A DNA stretch of 64,000 bases, from positions 28,902 to 92,901 of the forward strand of contig WJMT01000046.1 in NCBI GenBank assembly GCA_014727835.1, read 5' to 3'. The notes beneath the pieces were generated by a model. That model was not told the origin of the DNA, made no database searches, and worked only from the letters and a program-made list of their open reading frames with translations. Positions 38,091 through 47,771 of this stretch are shown in pieces (position 1 is the stretch's first letter; each line of letters begins with the position of its first letter). The translations under genes were made by a program, and so were the position numbers. This stretch comes from Candidatus Aminicenantota bacterium. GTDB lineage: Bacteria > Acidobacteriota > Aminicenantia > Aminicenantales > Aminicenantaceae.

Positions 38091-39863
38091 ATGAGCGAAA
38101 AAGGCAAATCAAAAGAGAAAAAAGAAAAAAAGACTATCCAGGAAGGGATGAACCTGAAAGAGCTCACTGATCTTTTAGACATCAAAGCAAAGGGCCTGAT
38201 CGAAAAACTGAGTGAAAAAGGTTTGAACATCGGAGTCAATGACGAAATTACAGGTTCTCTAGCCCAAGACCTTTCCGACATCCTCAACATGGAACTTGAA
38301 ATCGTTCCTGTGGATAAAATGGTGCGCCTGAAAGCTAAGGAACAAACCAAAGAACTGAAACCCAAACCTCCGGTCGTGTCCATCATGGGTCATGTGGACC
38401 ACGGCAAAACCACTCTTTTGGATGCCATCAGGGAATCAAATCTCGTGAACAAAGAATCCGGAGGAATCACTCAACACATCGGCGCTTACAGGATCTCCTA
38501 CAAAAACAAACACATCACTTTTGTAGACACACCCGGCCATGAGGCGTTCACTCAGCTCAGATCCAGAGGAGCAAAAGTCACAGATATCGTGGTCTTGGTC
38601 GTGGCTGCTGATGACGGAGTCATGCCCCAGACAAAAGAAGCGATCGATCATGCCAGAGCAGCTGATGTCCCTATCATTGTGGCCATCAACAAAATCGACA
38701 GGACCCAAGCAGATATAGACGCCACCAAACAACAGCTCTCCAAACAAGATTTATTGGTCGAAGATTGGGGAGGAGATACCATTTGCGTTGAGATTTCTGC
38801 AAAAGAAAAAAAGAACCTTGAAGACCTTCTGGATATGATCCTTCTTCTCAGTGAGATGCTGGAGATCACAGCTAATCCCAAAGTGTCTGCCCAGGGAATT
38901 GTCCTTGAAGCCAGTTTGGATACATCCAAAGGCCCTGTGGCCACTGTGATCATTCAACAGGGAAAACTAACCCGAGGAGAAGCCTTTGTGTGCGGGACGA
39001 CCTATGGAAAAGCTCGTGCCATGTTTGATGAAAAGGGTCATTCGGTCAAAGAAGCTGAAATTTCCATGCCCGTGGAAATATTGGGTTTTTGCGATGTTCC
39101 TGTTGCCGGAGATTTTTTCCAGGTTCTTCCGGATTTGGATAAAGCCAAACGGATCGCCAACTTTCGGCTCTTGAAAACAAAAAAGACCAAGGGTGAGGAC
39201 AAAGATCGGCCCACTCTGGATCAGCTTTTTAAAGACATGGAGAATGAAGAGAAAAAGACCTTACCCCTCATCCTTAAAACAGATGTCCAGGGTTCTGTTG
39301 AAGTCTTAAATCACATTCTTCCCAATCTAAGCACAGATAAAGTGAACATAGACATCCTTCACTCGTCCACCGGCAAAATCAGTGAGTCAGATGTAAGCCT
39401 CGCCTCTACTGCAAATGCCATTATCATTGGTTACAACACCAAACCCAACAAAAAAACCCAAGAGACCGCCAATGCTGAAAATGTGGAAATCAGAACTTAT
39501 AAAGTCATATACGAACTCACAGATGATATCAAAAAAGCCCTGCAAGGCATGCTCGAACCCGTAAAAAAAGAGGTCTATCAGGGAAGGGCCGAAGTCAAAC
39601 GCACTTTTAAGATCAAGGGAGCTGGGATCATTGCTGGCTGCCTGGTTCAAGATGGAGTCATCCACCGAAATTCAAAAATCAAGCTCCTGAGAAATGATGA
39701 AATCATACATGAAGGGACCATCGCTTCACTCAAACACCTTAAAAAAGATGTCACTGAAATCAAAAAAGGATATGAATGCGGAATCAATATTCAGAATTTC
39801 AAGGACATCAAGGAAGGAGATACGATCGAAGCCTATACAGTTGAAGAAGCTCCTCCCAAATAA
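38091..39863 (+). CDS. infB: Translation initiation factor IF-2 (short N-terminus)
   Basis: PPVVSIMGHVDHGKTTLLDAIRESN; DTPGHEAFTQLRSRGA; VAINKIDR. Confidence 0.97.
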   Translation: MSEKGKSKEKKEKKTIQEGMNLKELTDLLDIKAKGLIEKLSEKGLNIGVNDEITGSLAQDLSDILNMELEIVPVDKMVRLKAKEQTKELKPKPPVVSIMGHVDHGKTTLLDAIRESNLVNKESGGITQHIGAYRISYKNKHITFVDTPGHEAFTQLRSRGAKVTDIVVLVVAADDGVMPQTKEAIDHARAADVPIIVAINKIDRTQADIDATKQQLSKQDLLVEDWGGDTICVEISAKEKKNLEDLLDMILLLSEMLEITANPKVSAQGIVLEASLDTSKGPVATVIIQQGKLTRGEAFVCGTTYGKARAMFDEKGHSVKEAEISMPVEILGFCDVPVAGDFFQVLPDLDKAKRIANFRLLKTKKTKGEDKDRPTLDQLFKDMENEEKKTLPLILKTDVQGSVEVLNHILPNLSTDKVNIDILHSSTGKISESDVSLASTANAIIIGYNTKPNKKTQETANAENVEIRTYKVIYELTDDIKKALQGMLEPVKKEVYQGRAEVKRTFKIKGAGIIAGCLVQDGVIHRNSKIKLLRNDEIIHEGTIASLKHLKKDVTEIKKGYECGINIQNFKDIKEGDTIEAYTVEEAPPK

Positions 39864-39870
39864 ATTTTAA

Positions 39871-40158
39871 TTGGTCATGATTATTGGTTATCTCTGCATA
39901 GAAATTTACCTCCCTTATTCCCATTCTCTCAAAGAAAAGAGAAAGAGACTCAAGAGCTATCAGGATCGATTGAAAAAAAGGTTCAATGTGTCTTTTGCTG
40001 AGCTGGATTATCAAAACAAATGGCAAAGAGCTAAAATCGGAATGGTTGCCATCAACAGCCGAAAAGCGGTTATTGAAAAAGCATTCAATCAGCTTTTAAG
40101 GGAAGCCGAACAGATTATAGAGGGCGAGGTCATATCAAAAGAGATCGATTTTTTTTAA
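39871..40158 (+). CDS. DUF503 (YlxP-like) protein
   Basis: YLCIEIYLPYSHSLKEKRKRLKSYQDRLKKRFNVSFAELDYQNKWQRAKIGMVAI; infB-rbfA context. Confidence 0.93.
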   Translation: MVMIIGYLCIEIYLPYSHSLKEKRKRLKSYQDRLKKRFNVSFAELDYQNKWQRAKIGMVAINSRKAVIEKAFNQLLREAEQIIEGEVISKEIDFF

Positions 40159-40168
40159 CAGATTCTAT

Positions 40169-40531
40169 TTGAACACAATGAAGACCCAAAAATCGAGAAG
40201 ACAAAAAAAAGTGGAAAGTTTGCTCAAGGACATTTTGAGTGGATTGATCTTGGAAGCTGTTCAGGATTCTCATTCCAGTTTGATCAGCATCACCAGAATC
40301 GAGATTGGCAAAGATCTTCTGACAGCACATATTTATGTGAGTGTGTTTGACAAGTCCAAACAAAAAGAAATCATAGAGTTTCTCAATTCCAAACAAAATT
40401 TTTTCAGGAAAGCGGTTGCTTCCCGAACAAAATTGAAGTATAATCCCATGCTCATTTTTAAGGTGGACCCCTTACAGGAATACGATGACAGAGTCCAAAA
40501 AATACTCAATAAACTAGACAGCAATGAATGA
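40169..40531 (+). CDS. rbfA: 30S ribosome-binding factor RbfA
   Basis: Small KH-like protein (LLKDILSGLILEAVQDSHSSLISITRIEIGKDLLTAHIYVSVF); context. Confidence 0.9.
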   Translation: MNTMKTQKSRRQKKVESLLKDILSGLILEAVQDSHSSLISITRIEIGKDLLTAHIYVSVFDKSKQKEIIEFLNSKQNFFRKAVASRTKLKYNPMLIFKVDPLQEYDDRVQKILNKLDSNE

Positions 40532-41516
40532 GGACTTGATACTTCAAATATGCGAAAAAATCAAACAGAGCAAAAACATTGCTGTCACTTCTCATTTGAG
40601 ACCTGACGGGGATTCTGTATGTACCAGTCTTGCCCTTCATCTCATGGGGCAACAGCTGGAAAAAAACATCTCTGTTTTCATCAAAGATAAAGTCCCTTTC
40701 CCGTTTGATCATTTTCCAGGAATTGATATCGCAAACAGAGGCCAGATCAATGGCAAAGAGTTTGACATGGTAATTCTTTTGGAATGCGCAAATGTGGCCC
40801 GTTCAGGGCAAAACCATATTCAGGATTGTTATAAGATCAACATCGACCACCATCATTCAAACGACTATTATGCGGACATCAATTGGGTCGATCCAGAAGC
40901 CGCTGCTGTGGCCTGCATGGTGTATGAACTGGGGAAGAAACTCAACATACAGTTTGATTCACACATCGCCACTCCGCTTTACAGCGCCATCGTCTCTGAT
41001 ACAGGTTCTTTTCAGTTTTCCAACACCAAGGCCAAGGCATTCAAGACCTGCTATGAACTCGTAAATCACGGAGCTGTCCCTCATGAAGTCACTGACATGC
41101 TGTTCAATAACAACCCACCAGAAAAAATTAAGCTCTTAGGTGAGGTTTTATCCACCCTTAAAATGACAAAAAACGGACAGATCGCCATCATCTCCATGTT
41201 TTCCAAGGTGCTGCATTCCCTCAACATCAAACAAATCGACACCGAAGATATCACCACCTGTGCCCGGTCTATCAAAGGTGTCAAGGTGGTTCTTTTTTTC
41301 AAGGAAATCAAAAATGATTTGTATCGAGTCAGCATCCGGACGAAAGGAGATGCCAACGCCATGGAAATTGCTGAAATGTTTTCCGGTGGAGGCCACATGC
41401 ATGCAGCCGGATTCACAGTCCAAGGCAAGTATGAAGAATTAGTCAAAGAAATCCCTTTGACTGTGAGCAAGGTCCTCAATGACAAAGACCATCAAAGCGG
41501 TTTGACTTCATCATAA
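40524..41516 (+). CDS. nrnA: DHH-family oligoribonuclease/pAp phosphatase NrnA
   Basis: TSHLRPDGDSVCTSLAL; NIDHHHSNDYYADINWVD; FSGGGHMHAAGF. Confidence 0.93.
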   Translation: MNEDLILQICEKIKQSKNIAVTSHLRPDGDSVCTSLALHLMGQQLEKNISVFIKDKVPFPFDHFPGIDIANRGQINGKEFDMVILLECANVARSGQNHIQDCYKINIDHHHSNDYYADINWVDPEAAAVACMVYELGKKLNIQFDSHIATPLYSAIVSDTGSFQFSNTKAKAFKTCYELVNHGAVPHEVTDMLFNNNPPEKIKLLGEVLSTLKMTKNGQIAIISMFSKVLHSLNIKQIDTEDITTCARSIKGVKVVLFFKEIKNDLYRVSIRTKGDANAMEIAEMFSGGGHMHAAGFTVQGKYEELVKEIPLTVSKVLNDKDHQSGLTSS

Positions 41517-41530
41517 ATTTTAAAGGACTC

Positions 41531-42502
41531 ATGGACGGCATTCTTCTGGTCAACAAACCAAAAAAAAAGACCTCGCATGATATCGTAAACAGCATCAGAA
41601 ATGCTCTCAACCAAAAAAAAGTGGGGCATTTCGGAACTCTGGATCCGATGGCGACCGGTCTCATGATCATAGGAGTCGGCAGAGCAACCAAACTGTTCCC
41701 TTTTTATGCAAAAATGACCAAAGTCTATAATGGACAAATGGAATTGGGATATTCCACAGACACCTATGATGCAGAGGGAAATCCCACTTCTGAAAAAAGC
41801 AAAGCGTTTCCCTCTGAACAAAGAGTGAGAGAGATCATAAAAACATTCGAAGGGGATGTGAATCAAATCCCTCCACCCTACTCTGCAAAAAAATTCAAAG
41901 GCAAGCCCCTGTACAAACATGCCAGAGAAAACAATCCCATCCAACTCCCGCCCCAAAAAGTTAAAATCTTTTATTTGAAGCTGAGGAACTATCATCCCCC
42001 ATTTATTGAGTTTGTAACAAAGTGTTCTTCTGGAACTTATATCAGAAGCCTGGCTCATGAAATCGGAAAAAAAGCAGGATGCGGGGGGCATTTGTCTGCT
42101 CTGGAAAGAACAGAAATCGCCTCTTTCCGAATCAAAGACAGCTTTTCTCTTGAAGAGATCTCTTCCTTAGCCCAACAAAACAGAACCCAAGATTTTCTGC
42201 TTCCACTTGAAAAATTGCTTCCTCAATTTCCCAAAATCGTTCTTTCAGAGACAGGGGCTCTGAGAGCCAGAAACGGAGCCAGCATCAAACCGGATGATAT
42301 CGCCAATATTTTTTTTGACACATCTCGCAGCAAAACAGATAATGCTCTTAAAATGAAACCCGTCTTCCGCCTTTTTGATCCCCAGGGAAAACTCATTGCT
42401 TTAGCCCGGAGAAGAGAGGAACAAGGAAGGCTGTTTCCGTTTACTGTCATTGATACCCGCTCCCACCATACAGGACGCAAAGGAGATCATCATGCAAAAT
42501 AG
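41531..42502 (+). CDS. truB: tRNA pseudouridine(55) synthase
   Basis: MDGILLVNKPKKKTSHDIVNSIRNALNQKKVGHFGTLDPMATGLMIIGVGRATKL. Confidence 0.96.
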   Translation: MDGILLVNKPKKKTSHDIVNSIRNALNQKKVGHFGTLDPMATGLMIIGVGRATKLFPFYAKMTKVYNGQMELGYSTDTYDAEGNPTSEKSKAFPSEQRVREIIKTFEGDVNQIPPPYSAKKFKGKPLYKHARENNPIQLPPQKVKIFYLKLRNYHPPFIEFVTKCSSGTYIRSLAHEIGKKAGCGGHLSALERTEIASFRIKDSFSLEEISSLAQQNRTQDFLLPLEKLLPQFPKIVLSETGALRARNGASIKPDDIANIFFDTSRSKTDNALKMKPVFRLFDPQGKLIALARRREEQGRLFPFTVIDTRSHHTGRKGDHHAK

Positions 42503-43958
42503 AGAATCCTTTTCCCGATGGGGAATCATATTCGCGGGCTTAGGAATGGCAGTGGGAACCGGCAATTTGTGGCGTTTTCCACGTATAGCCTCTCAGTATG
42601 CAGGGGGTGCTTTTATGCTGGTCTGGATCCTGTTCCTTTTGATCTGGTCCATGCCGCTGTTGATCATTGAACTTTCCATCGGGAAAAAAACAAGAAGAGG
42701 CGTGATCGGTTCTTTCATGGATATGATCGGCAAAAATTTTGCCTGGATGGGAACATGGATCGCATTCGTCACTGCTGCCATCACATTTTATTACACTGTT
42801 GTCACCGGATGGTGTATAAAATATTTTTATGCAACCTGCTTTCAGGATTTGATTCACAAAAAACCCGATCAGTTCTGGCAGGTTTTCAACTCCTCTTGGG
42901 AGCCGGTCGGATTTCACTTTCTAGCCATATTCATTGGATGTGCCATTATCTTTTTCGGAGTTGCCAAAGGAATCGAAAGAGCCAACAAAATCCTTATCCC
43001 CTCTCTATTGATTCTTCTCATCATTGCCGTTGTCCGCTCTCTCACCCTGCCAGGTGCCATCCAGGGCTTGAACTTTCTTTTTTTTCCAGATCTGGCGCAG
43101 TTTAAAGATCCTGAAATGTGGATCAATGCGTTAAGCCAAGCGGCCTGGTCAACAGGAGCTGGCTGGGGACTCATGCTGACCTATGCTGTCTACTCCAGGA
43201 AAAGAGAAAATCCTGTCCTGACATCAGCCACTCTAGGATTCGGAGACTATGTCGCATCTTTAATGGCTGCCATTGTTGTGATTCCCGCAGTGTTTTCGTT
43301 CTTTTACGGACAGAGTTCTTCCCACCAAAAAGTACTTGGGGTCATGCAAAAGGGAGATGTGGGGCTCACATTCAAATGGATCCCCACTCTATTTGCCAAA
43401 ATTCCTTCTGGTTCCATATTCTTGGCATTGTTTTTCCTGTCATTGTGCTTTGCTGCTTTTTCATCCCTCATTGCTCAGCTTGAGCTTATATCACGTATTT
43501 TCATGGATTCCGGGCTCAGCAGAAAAAAATCTGTTATCATCGTTGGTCTTTCCTGCTTTTTTTTGGGTCTTCCTTCCGCTTTGTACATCGGATTTTTCCA
43601 TAATCAGGATTGGGTCTGGGGAATGGGACTTATTGTCAGCGGAGCTTTCTTTATCTTTCTGGTTCTGAAAACAGGTCCCAAAAAGTTCCGAGAGGAAATC
43701 ATCGGCCCCACCACCAGCCGGTTCAAACTGGGAAAAGGATTTGATTTTCTGGTCAAATTCATCCTCCCTATTCAGCTGATCGCCATGCTTGGTTGGTGGT
43801 TTTGGGACAGCTATTCCAGTGATCCCAAGAAATGGCACCAAGTGTTTTCCCAAAGCTCATTGGGAACTGTTTTGTTTCAATGGGCTGTAGCCATCATTGT
43901 TTTTATCGCCTTTAACAAGATCATTTCGAGAAAACTAACTAAAAAAGATGAAAATTGA
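42492..43958 (+). CDS. Sodium-dependent transporter, NSS/SNF family
   Basis: SRWGIIFAGLGMAVGTGNLWRFPRIASQYAGGAFMLVWILFLLIWSMPLLIIELSIGKKTRRG. ATG 42492 preferred over 42450. Confidence 0.93.
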   Translation: MQNRESFSRWGIIFAGLGMAVGTGNLWRFPRIASQYAGGAFMLVWILFLLIWSMPLLIIELSIGKKTRRGVIGSFMDMIGKNFAWMGTWIAFVTAAITFYYTVVTGWCIKYFYATCFQDLIHKKPDQFWQVFNSSWEPVGFHFLAIFIGCAIIFFGVAKGIERANKILIPSLLILLIIAVVRSLTLPGAIQGLNFLFFPDLAQFKDPEMWINALSQAAWSTGAGWGLMLTYAVYSRKRENPVLTSATLGFGDYVASLMAAIVVIPAVFSFFYGQSSSHQKVLGVMQKGDVGLTFKWIPTLFAKIPSGSIFLALFFLSLCFAAFSSLIAQLELISRIFMDSGLSRKKSVIIVGLSCFFLGLPSALYIGFFHNQDWVWGMGLIVSGAFFIFLVLKTGPKKFREEIIGPTTSRFKLGKGFDFLVKFILPIQLIAMLGWWFWDSYSSDPKKWHQVFSQSSLGTVLFQWAVAIIVFIAFNKIISRKLTKKDEN

Positions 43959-44067
43959 AGCATTGATTTTTATGATCATTATTATTGGAGTTTGCTTGGG
44001 TGGATTTATTTTTTCACTGTATTTTTCAGCCAGAGAAAACAGTCCATCCAAAAAACAGCGCAAATAA
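43948..44067 (+). CDS. MetS-like small subunit of NSS transporter (39 aa)
   Basis: ATG 43948 overlaps the transporter 3' end by 11 nt: MKIEALIFMIIIIGVCLGGFIFSLYFSARENSPSKKQRK*. Single TM with basic tail. Not in the ORF track. Confidence 0.75.
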   Translation: MKIEALIFMIIIIGVCLGGFIFSLYFSARENSPSKKQRK

Positions 44068-44175
44068 AATATTTGTCCCTCCAAAAACGGGATCAGTCAA
44101 TAAATCCAACTTTTTGAATTTTATCAGCAATCTTATCTTGAATTTTAACCCAATATATTGTATTTTAGTTGAGTT

Positions 44176-44454
44176 ATGAGATTAAGCAGAGATGAAATCG
44201 AACACATGGGATTTTCCATTGTGAAAAACCTGATCAAAGATAACAAAATCAAAACAAAAGACAAAAACTCCTTAGTGGAATATGTACAGGAGTTGATATA
44301 CCAAGAATTCCAGACCGAAGAAAAATTAGACCAGGAAGTCAGGCAGATTCTCAACCAACACAGAGATCAAATCCGAAGTGAAAACATTGAATATCAAACC
44401 ATGTTTCGTATGATCAAAAGCAAATTAGCAAAGGAAAAGAATATAGTCCTGTGA
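44176..44454 (+). CDS. DUF507 family protein (copy 1)
   Basis: MRLSRDEIEHMGFSIVKNLIKDNKI...LVEYVQELIYQEFQTEEKLDQEVRQIL...YQTMFRMIKSKLAKEK. Confidence 0.85.
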   Translation: MRLSRDEIEHMGFSIVKNLIKDNKIKTKDKNSLVEYVQELIYQEFQTEEKLDQEVRQILNQHRDQIRSENIEYQTMFRMIKSKLAKEKNIVL

Positions 44455-44738
44455 GCGTCAAACTATCAAGAGAGAAAATTAATTATCTATCACGCATCAT
44501 AATGGAATCTATTTTCGAAGACGAACAAGTGGAATTTCAAGAAGAGCCCAATGAAATCCGTCTTTCTATTGTCAAGAGCATAGAAAATGAATTGAAACTG
44601 TATGAACTTCTCGAACAAAAATCAATTGATAAGATCGATTCTCAAAAAAAGACCATCAAAGAAGGAAGCAGGGAATGGGAAATATTGTTCCGGAAGTATT
44701 ACAAAGATGAAGTCTCCAAACTCGGAAAATCTTTCTAA
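44451..44738 (+). CDS. DUF507 family protein (copy 2)
   Basis: KLSREKINYLSRIIMESIFEDEQVEF...IRLSIVKSIENELKLYELLEQKSIDKI...WEILFRKYYKDEVSKLGK; overlaps copy 1 by 4 nt. Confidence 0.85.
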   Translation: MSVKLSREKINYLSRIIMESIFEDEQVEFQEEPNEIRLSIVKSIENELKLYELLEQKSIDKIDSQKKTIKEGSREWEILFRKYYKDEVSKLGKSF

Positions 44739-45165
44739 GGCTGAATCCAGCCCTTCTAAAAAAACCTCTTATGTAGAGACCAGAGAACGAGTGCGTTATT
44801 CTGAGACAGACCAGATGGGAGTGGCCCATAACAAGCACTACTTTGAGTGGTTTGAGCTGGGAAGGACTGAATTCTGCAGAAAAAAAGGGATTTCTTACAA
44901 AGAAATTGAGAAAAAAGGTTTTTTTTTGGTGGTTGCTGAATCCTTCTGCAAATACAAGAAACCCCTAAGATATGATGACGAGATCTCAATCCAGGTCTTC
45001 CTCAGAGAAGCCACCCCTAAAAAATTTATCTTTGAATACAAAATAATCTCTCTGCCAAAAAATCAGGTGGCAGCTCAGGGATATACCGTGCATGTCCCCA
45101 CAGACAAAAAAGCCTGTGTGACTGCCCTTCCCAAAGAGATATTCAATAAGATCAAAAACCTCTGA
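44707..45165 (+). CDS. Acyl-CoA thioesterase (4-hydroxybenzoyl-CoA thioesterase/YbgC-like hotdog)
   Basis: RVRYSETDQMGVAHNKHYFEWFELGRTEFCRKKGISYKEIE; start corrected from 44602. Confidence 0.9.
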   Translation: MKSPNSENLSKAESSPSKKTSYVETRERVRYSETDQMGVAHNKHYFEWFELGRTEFCRKKGISYKEIEKKGFFLVVAESFCKYKKPLRYDDEISIQVFLREATPKKFIFEYKIISLPKNQVAAQGYTVHVPTDKKACVTALPKEIFNKIKNL

Positions 45166-45209
45166 ACTGATTTTATCGGATCGATCCCCCTTCAACAAAA
45201 ATCCAAAAA

Positions 45210-45240
45210 AAAAGGCCGAGAATCAAATCCTCGGCCTTTT
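45210..45240. terminator. Bidirectional intrinsic terminator
   Basis: AAAAGGCCGAG-AATCAAATC-CTCGGCCTTTT between convergent genes. Confidence 0.93.
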
Positions 45241-45267
45241 TGAAATCCTAAAATATATGGACTGGGG

Positions 45268-46710
45268 TTAGAATGTCAATCTGAATCCAAGAAGGAGTTT
45301 GTGAGTTTCCGAAATTTCTCTGTTTTCGCCGCCTAAGGGAAGTCTGCCTTCAAAAAAGATCGAACCATTGGAAAACACATCCAGCCCGAAGTTTCCAACC
45401 AAGTCAAGTCCGGATCCTCTAACATCCTGTTCTTTTGTGCTGTAACCCAATCCAGCGCCGATAAAAGCAGGAGAGAAATGAGCATTCACCACAGCATTGG
45501 CCATAAAGAACGGTTTCCACAAGTCACCGCTCACTAAAGGATAAGCTCCGCCTCCGGACAGCACAAAGCTGAACTGTTCAGGAACAAACTGATACATGAA
45601 TCCAAGCCGTCCAAAAGCATATCCGGTATAAGTTCCTCTGGCAATAAGTCCTCCGGCTTCAACTAAGAAAAAGAACTGCTGTTTTTTGACTTCAAACTGA
45701 GCATCGCAAGGACCAGACACAGCGCCAAAGTCATCATAAACAGCCACAGTTGCAGAATACATCCCTGCTTCTTCCACTGTGTATTCCCAAATATAGGGTT
45801 TGGTGGTCATGGTTTTCTCAGCAATGACATTTCCCACTTCGTCAGAAATTTCAAAGACAGCTTTCTCTAAGGTTCCGTCTGGATCCTGGGAACCTGAAGC
45901 ATCCAGAGTGATCATCTCTCCTTCTTTGATCATATCCGGCATCACAGTCAGCATACAGGTGGGCGGATTATTGATATACACAGAGGCTTCACAGGGATTG
46001 GAAGAAGCTTCATCATAGTAATTGTAAACCACAGGTTTGAAGTCATATTTTCCAGGTTCACTGAATTTGGTCTGCCATTTGGGATTATCCATGGTAAGGG
46101 TTTGAGTGCTGAGTTTCCTTCCCTCTTCATTATAGACCTCAATGACCATCTTTTCGGCATTCTTCGAACCGCTCATATCAACGGTTATGGGATCATTGAT
46201 ATTGGCTTTTTCCGGGTCAACCACGATATCACAAATGGGGACTTCTCTAGCTCTTTCCACACTCACTAACGAAATATTTCCACACGGTTTGGGCATAATG
46301 AACATGTAATTCTTATGGTCTTTGACTACATTAAAAACAAAAACGGGAAGAGGTTCTTTTCCTGCCCATTCCAGGTCTTCTACGATTTTGACTTTGCCGT
46401 GAGACCGAAACAGCATCCACATAAATTTTTGTCCTATGGGGAGCTCGGCTTCTTCAAAAGATTGATTTTCTATTTGATCCAAAAATGCGAAATAAAGATC
46501 ACCATATCCAGCTAAGTCAAATCCATACTTGATATCTCCTTTGTATTTCTCTAGCAGTATCTTCATGACCTCTTGGGTTGGAACTTCTCCTTTGATCCGT
46601 ACAAATGTATAGCGTCCGATTTGTTCCAGTTTTTTTGTTTCCGCCATAGTTAATGATGATATGAGAAACAGCATCAGGGTGAATAAAATTAATACTCTTT
46701 TAGCCTTCAT
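45268..46710 (-). CDS. Exported PKD-domain protein with C-terminal outer-membrane beta-barrel
   Basis: Signal peptide from Met 46710; PKD-like ITLDASGSQDPDGTLEKAVFEISDE...AGMYSATVAVYDDFGAVSGPC; barrel-like C-terminus ending LLLGFRLTF. Confidence 0.75.
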   Translation of the reverse strand: MKAKRVLILFTLMLFLISSLTMAETKKLEQIGRYTFVRIKGEVPTQEVMKILLEKYKGDIKYGFDLAGYGDLYFAFLDQIENQSFEEAELPIGQKFMWMLFRSHGKVKIVEDLEWAGKEPLPVFVFNVVKDHKNYMFIMPKPCGNISLVSVERAREVPICDIVVDPEKANINDPITVDMSGSKNAEKMVIEVYNEEGRKLSTQTLTMDNPKWQTKFSEPGKYDFKPVVYNYYDEASSNPCEASVYINNPPTCMLTVMPDMIKEGEMITLDASGSQDPDGTLEKAVFEISDEVGNVIAEKTMTTKPYIWEYTVEEAGMYSATVAVYDDFGAVSGPCDAQFEVKKQQFFFLVEAGGLIARGTYTGYAFGRLGFMYQFVPEQFSFVLSGGGAYPLVSGDLWKPFFMANAVVNAHFSPAFIGAGLGYSTKEQDVRGSGLDLVGNFGLDVFSNGSIFFEGRLPLGGENREISETHKLLLGFRLTF

Positions 46711-46821
46711 TCTTTCCTCCTTAAATGGGATCAATTTTACCTTTACATCCCGTCAAGATAATTTTTAACGATTCCACTGCTTTTTGTCAAGGGAAAAACA
46801 ATAAATTATGAAATGATTATA

Positions 46822-47514
46822 TCAATATTTGAAAAATGTATCAATGACAGACTCAATAATGCCGGAATCTCTGGGAGCGGAATGAAGCGCTTCCTTGTAA
46901 AAAGACACTGGTCCTATGCCCTGCTGATATAGTTTTTTTAGCAAACGCTTTCCCTCCTCCGGGTTGATTTCCGGATGAGATTGGATCCCCCATACAGAAG
47001 CTTGTTTTTTTCGGAAAGCATGCACAGGACACAAATCAGTTTCTGCTAAGATGACAAAGTCATCCCCCAATCCAGTGACTTCATCAAAATGAATAGTGAA
47101 AGAATATAAACAGTCCTGAGTGCCGAACATGACATCTTTTTTCAAGTTATGAATCGGAATCCAGCCGATTTCAGGAGAAAACGATCTCCTTACACACTTA
47201 GGTCCTTTCAGGGCCAAGGCAATCATCTGGTGTCCGTAGCAACTTCCCAGAACAGAAATTTTTTGAGCCACAGCCTGTTTGACAAATTCCACTTCCTTTA
47301 ACACCCAATCCGGTCTGTCCATAATGGAGGCTTCAGAACCTGTGAGAATAATGTGAGTGAAATCCTTGGCCCCATTCTGTGGAAAATCACTGTTTTTCGC
47401 TTGAAAAGAATCCCATTCAACATCCAGGAATCGGCTCCAGTGTTGAACCGGATCATAGATGTTTCTGTCAATGGAATTGTCTATGATCGCAACTCGAATA
47501 TTTTTCTTTTTCAT
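46822..47514 (-). CDS. Class I glutamine amidotransferase
   Basis: ISVLGSCYGHQMIALALKG (nucleophile Cys), VWGIQSHPEINPEEG. Confidence 0.85.
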   Translation of the reverse strand: MKKKNIRVAIIDNSIDRNIYDPVQHWSRFLDVEWDSFQAKNSDFPQNGAKDFTHIILTGSEASIMDRPDWVLKEVEFVKQAVAQKISVLGSCYGHQMIALALKGPKCVRRSFSPEIGWIPIHNLKKDVMFGTQDCLYSFTIHFDEVTGLGDDFVILAETDLCPVHAFRKKQASVWGIQSHPEINPEEGKRLLKKLYQQGIGPVSFYKEALHSAPRDSGIIESVIDTFFKY

Positions 47515-47716
47515 TTTTTTCTGTCTGTCAAAAGGTCAATCTTGAAGATTATATAGACAAAGAAACCGAAATTCAACTTGTGGCCACTGTCAGCTATCCT
47601 GACCGGAGCACAAACCATAACCAAATTTCCCCATAATTTCAGCCCTTATGAAATCTGGATGTGGCTGGAGCAACATTGAAGATTCAGCCATATTTTTTAG
47701 GAATATATAAGGAGAG

Positions 47717-47746
47717 TTGTTTTCAATGCTCATAATTTGGTATAAT
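47717..47746 (+). promoter_or_regulatory. Candidate sigma70-type promoter (TTGTTT-18-TATAAT)
   Basis: -35 47717-47722, -10 47741-47746, upstream of the ACT-domain gene. Confidence 0.4.
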
Positions 47747-47771
47747 CTTCGTTCTTAGAGGAGAAATCAAA

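Noticed and set aside
44602-44706. N-terminal extension of the thioesterase ORF
   Set aside because: Overlaps the second DUF507 gene; ATG 44707 fits the hotdog family start.
47530-47640. Coding-like fragment VNLEDYIDKETEIQLVATVSYPDRSTNHNQISP
   Set aside because: Short, no start and no recognised family; may be chance.
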